Of a DNA stretch of 64,000 nt, positions 60,588-64,000 are shown one piece after another. Location: the NCBI GenBank assembly GCA_030015575.1, contig JASDDO010000026.1, forward strand, positions 447,183,096 to 447,247,095. Direction: 5' to 3'. The stretch's first letter is position 1, and the number at the start of each line of letters is the position of its first letter. A model generated the notes under the pieces. The model made no database searches. It was given only the letters and a program-made list of their open reading frames with translations, and was not told the origin of the DNA. A program made the position numbers and the translations under genes. This stretch comes from Agapanthus africanus. Lineage: Eukaryota; Streptophyta; Magnoliopsida; Asparagales; Amaryllidaceae.

Positions 60588-61657
60588 ATGCCGCCGAAGG
60601 CTACGAGGGCACAGAGGGCTGCCGCCCGAGACGAGATTCGAGCTGGCTCGTCCGAGACTAGGACTGAGCAGGGGGATATGCCTACGCCGCAGGGACAGAC
60701 CGATCCACCTTCCGCAGGCCGTATGGATAGGCTCGAGACTGGTATGGAGGAGTTGCGACAGATGATGGGGGCATGCAGGAGCTACGTCAGATGGTAGGAT
60801 CCCTAGTTGCAGCCAGTCGTACAACGAGACCGGATGACGTACCTACTACATCACAGACGACCATGATACCTGCTCCTACTACTACCACCGTGACCATCCC
60901 AGTTTCACTACAGGATTTCATGAGGCTGAGACCTCCAGTATTCACCGGCACCGAGGCAGCGGAGGACCCACAGACGTTCCTTGACAGTTTAGCCAGGATC
61001 TGCCGTTCGCTGAGATGTTCGGATGATCGATGGGTAGAGCTTGCGAGTTTCCGACTAGAGGGTCTCGCGCAGACATGGTGGGAGTCAGTCTTGAGAGGTC
61101 GAGCTGCAGGTCTACCGCCTATGACGTGGGCCGAGTTTACAGCGGTCTTTCTAGCTCGTTTCCTCCCAGAAAGCGTTCGTGACGCCAGAGCTCGTAGCTT
61201 CGAGGCATTAGTCAAGACACCTGGGATGACGGTGTCTGAGTATGACATCCGGTTTACACAGTTATCCCGATATGCTCAGTATTTGGTGGATACCGAAGAG
61301 AAGATGGTGAAGAGGTTCGTACAGGGACTTGATGCCCAGCTTTATCTTGCCATTGGCACCCAGCACTACGACACTTATTCAGCTGCTATGGATACGGCAT
61401 TACGGATGGAGGCACGCATATCACAGACTTCGGCCGTTTCTGGGCCGAAGAGGATTCGCACCGATGTACTGTCTCAGAGGCAGCGCGCCTGATTCTTTCC
61501 GAGAGATAGGCCTGGCAGAGGATTTGGGCGGGGACAGTTATATGGTTCTTATCCCCAGGGGCAGCAGCCGTCGCCAGGGTGTTTTGGGTGCGGGAGTCCG
61601 CACCATCTTGTCAGAGACTGTCCGGCGCAACGACAGGGAGCGGCGACCATTCCGCAT
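60588..61657 (+). pseudogene. E gag with zinc knuckle (frameshift and stop)
   Basis: Gag forms the particle and binds RNA. It starts ATGCCGCCGAAG at 60588. The first ~60 codons run in one frame; a one-base loss in the G run near 60765-60772 moves the rest to another frame, giving the retrotransposon gag domain (about 60900-61450; QDFMRLRPPVFTG, WWESV, FL.RFLPESVRD, MVKRFVQGL). An in-frame TGA at 61490-61492, likely a former CGA Arg codon, stops it. The frame is open again beyond, with a CCHC knuckle at 61580-61621 (CFGC, then H and C). Without the two lesions gag would continue straight into pol. Confidence 0.88.
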
Positions 61658-64000
61658 GTGACCCTACCACCATCACCACCCCCTCCTCAGAGAGCCCTAC
61701 TTCCTACCACAGGCGATGCTCCACGCCAGTTAGGTGCACACAGAGGCCGTGGACGCGGCGGTCCTGTTCAGAGAGGACGAGGAGGCAGAGGACGAGGTCG
61801 AGGTCAGCCCGCTATCGGTGGAGGACAGGCCCGAGTATTTGCTTTGACACCGCAGGATGCGCAGGCATCCAATGCCGTTGTGACAGGTACCTTGCCAGTT
61901 TGCTCTTTCGACTCACGGGTATTATTTGACCCAGGTTCCACACATTCGTACGTCTTAGCACACTTTGCACCGATGTTGGGCCATGAGTCGTCGTCGTTAG
62001 ATCATCCGCTAGTTGTTAGTACTCCTGTAGGCGAGTCGTTTGTCACTCGTTTTGTATTTCGTTTATGTTCCGTTCGTATCGGGGAGAGGGATTCATCGGT
62101 TGATTTGATTCTCCTCGATATGTTGGACTTTGATGTGCTTCTGGGCATGGATTGGCTAGCCACCTGTTATGCTTCGGTGGACTGCCGTGAGAAGGCGGTC
62201 AGATTTAGCTTTCCGGGAGAGCCAGTCCATGTTATTCAGGGAGACCGCAGCGTCACCTTTCCCAGCTTGATTTTGTCTCTTCGCGCTGGTCAGCTCTTGC
62301 GGAAGGGATATCAGGGATTCTTAGCGTATATTTGTGATACTCGAGCTGCAGAGGTTCCGTTGGACCGGGTCCCGGTTGTTTGTGAGTTCCCTGATGTTTT
62401 CCCTGATGAGCTACCTGGGCTACCACCTGAGCACGACGTTGAGTTCTGCATCGATTTGATTCCCGGCTCGGGGCCAATTTCTATACCGCCTTATCGGATG
62501 GCCCCGGCAGAGCTTCGAGAGCTGAAGGATCAGTTGCAGGATTTGTTAGATAAGGGGCTTATTCGACCTAGTGTTTCTCCGTGGGGTGCTCCGGTCCTTT
62601 TTATCAAGAAGAAGGATGGAAGTTTGCGCTTATGCATCGACTACCGCCAGCTGAACAAAGTTACCATTCGGAACAGATATCCGTTGCCACGCATTGATGA
62701 TTTGTTCGACCAGCTGCAGGGCGCGGGTTATTTTTCGAGGATCGACTTAAGATCAGGATACCATCAGCTGCGAGTTCGACAGGAGGATATACCGAGGACA
62801 GCTTTCCGCACGCGCTACGGCCACTACGAGTTTTTGGTGATGTCGTTCGGACTCACCAACGCCCCAGCAGCATTCATGGATTTGATGAACCGTACATTCA
62901 GGCCGTATCTTGACTTGTTCATCATCGTGTTTATCGACGATATCTTGGTGTACTCTCGGAGCAGAGAGGAGCACGAGCAGCACTTTCAGATTACGTTACA
63001 GACTCTGAAGGAGCACCAGCTGTTCGCAAAGTTCTCCAAGTGTGCATTCTGGCTGGACAGCGTCGGATTCTTGGGTCACGTGGTTACGAGAGACGATATT
63101 TGTGTGGACCCGAAGAAGATTGAGGCTGTTCAGCAGTGGCCCCGACCTACATCGGTTACTGAGATCCGTAGTTTTCTAGGCCTGGCAGGCTACTATAGGC
63201 GTTTTGTTCAGGACTTCTCCCGTATAGCTGCACCTTTGACCGGTTTGACCCGGAAGGGAGTTCCTTTCGTTTGGACAGAGGAGTGCGAGCGCAGTTTTCA
63301 GCAGCTACGGACTTGTTTGACTACGGCGCCGGTATTATCTTTGCCTTCGGGATCAGGCGGATTTGTGGTCTACTGTGATGCTTCGCGAGTGGGGTTAGAT
63401 GCGTATTGATGCAGCATGGCCGGGTGATCGCTTATGCTTCTCGGCAGTTGAAGAAACATGAACAGAACTACCCCACTCATGATTTGGAGATGGCTGCAGT
63501 GGTCTTTGCATTGAAGATTTGGCGACATTACCTATATGGCGAGTCGTGCCAAATATTCACAGACCACAAGAGCTTAAAGTACATATTTCAGCAGCGAGAC
63601 CTGAATCTCAGACAGCGTCGTTGGATGGAGTTGGTGAAAGACTACGACTGCGAGATCTTATATCACCCAGGCAAGGCGAATGTAGTGGCGGATGCGTTGA
63701 GTAGGAGGCCCGGGGGTAGTCTATCCTATTTGCGCGCAGTGCAGAGGCAGTCGTCAGCAGATTGGCAGATGTTATGCGACAGCCGAGTTGAGTTCGAGTT
63801 CTCTCAGACAGGGGGACAGCTCGCGCATGTTCGTGCACGCCCACAGTTGCTTGACCGTATATATGAGGCACAGCGCAGTGACGACCGTTGCTCAGAGATC
63901 ATGGCACAGATGGGACATGGCAGATTTTCCGAGTTCGTGATTGACGATCAGGGGATTTTACGCTATGGATCTAGACCGTGCGTACCAGATGCTGATGGAT
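61658..64000 (+). pseudogene. E pol: protease, RT, RNase H (one frameshift, runs off window)
   Basis: It is the same frame as gag; I number from 61658, which is not a true start. An Arg/Gly-rich linker lies at about 25-60. The protease motif is D91-PGS, and LLGMDWL at 161-167 closes that domain. RT runs about 240-480, with D363 ([10 protein letters not shown]) and FIDD at 425-428. The connection includes [12 protein letters not shown] (506-517), and RNase H begins at about 565 with D574. The frame stops at 63409 because one base is missing near 63397. The next frame (63400 to 64000) resumes RNase H ([17 protein letters not shown]..., [17 protein letters not shown]) and stays open to the window end. 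The integrase is not reached. Confidence 0.9.

Larger units (their letters stand above)
56890..64000 (+). mobile_element. E: Tekay/Del-like Ty3/gypsy element (3' end outside window)
   Basis: It has a long 5' LTR, Met-tRNA PBS, and gag-pol with CCHC, DPGS protease, RT and RNase H in gypsy order. It inserted into a C-type LTR (GTACA at 56885-56889 is the presumed duplication). LTR length and protein wording ([33 protein letters not shown]) fit the Tekay/Del chromovirus lineage. Integrase and chromodomain would lie beyond the window. Confidence 0.9.

Noticed and set aside
1..64000. Any host protein-coding gene, rRNA or tRNA gene
   Set aside because: All long frames resolve to retroelement proteins or to LTR and leader noise. 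I saw no exon-intron gene structure or RNA gene.

Overview
The window is retrotransposon sequence from a large plant nuclear genome. I see no host gene, tRNA or rRNA gene, and no prokaryotic feature. The evidence is initiator-Met-tRNA and tRNA-Asp type primer-binding sites, 2-3.5 kb LTRs with TG...CA ends, 5-bp target duplications, Ty1/copia polyproteins of Angela/Tork-like type (lineage tentative), a Tekay/Del-like Ty3/gypsy element and a LARD-like element. The species cannot be named from this sequence.

Layout. I use family letters A, B and C for three related copia families, F for the LARD-like element and E/G for gypsy. 1-5844: copy A1 (minus), 5' LTR plus leader. 5845-13110: an old A copy (A0, plus) carrying B1 (minus, 6973-12894, TSD AAATA) and, in its 3' LTR, a B LTR (B2, 13111-14790). 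B2 is interrupted by F (minus, 14791-30875). F carries the complete, young A3 (plus, 19635-29821, TSD CCCAT). F's 5' LTR is interrupted after 5 bp by B3 (plus, from 30876). B3 is interrupted by C (minus, 36802-46992, TSD GAACA) and by A2 (minus, 49186-54176). From 54177: B4 leader/protease fragment, gypsy LTR G (minus), C-type LTR fragment, and gypsy E (plus, 56890 to the window end), each inserted in the one before.

How the parts relate. C has an uninterrupted gag-pol frame of about 1316 codons with every catalytic motif in place. The A and B copies that show this region have no gag. In B the coding region starts at a decayed zinc-knuckle remnant just before the protease. In A, gag is replaced by a tandemly duplicated unit of about 400 bp. 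A3 nevertheless has LTRs differing at only about 3 of 2223 positions, so it moved recently with no coding capacity of its own. A, B and C share a long leader with small hairpins in the same order, several with paired base changes between families that keep the stem. They also share a YAG|CGACC acceptor-like site just before the coding region and a common LTR core. I read this as one supplier (C or its relatives) and two gag-less dependent families that keep a common cis-acting RNA leader. A GC-rich hairpin 200-270 nt downstream of the PBS occurs in A, B, C and also in the unrelated LARD F.

Limits: alignments and identities were done by eye. Boundaries of decayed copies are good to about 10-30 bp. 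Ages and mobilisation relationships are inference.
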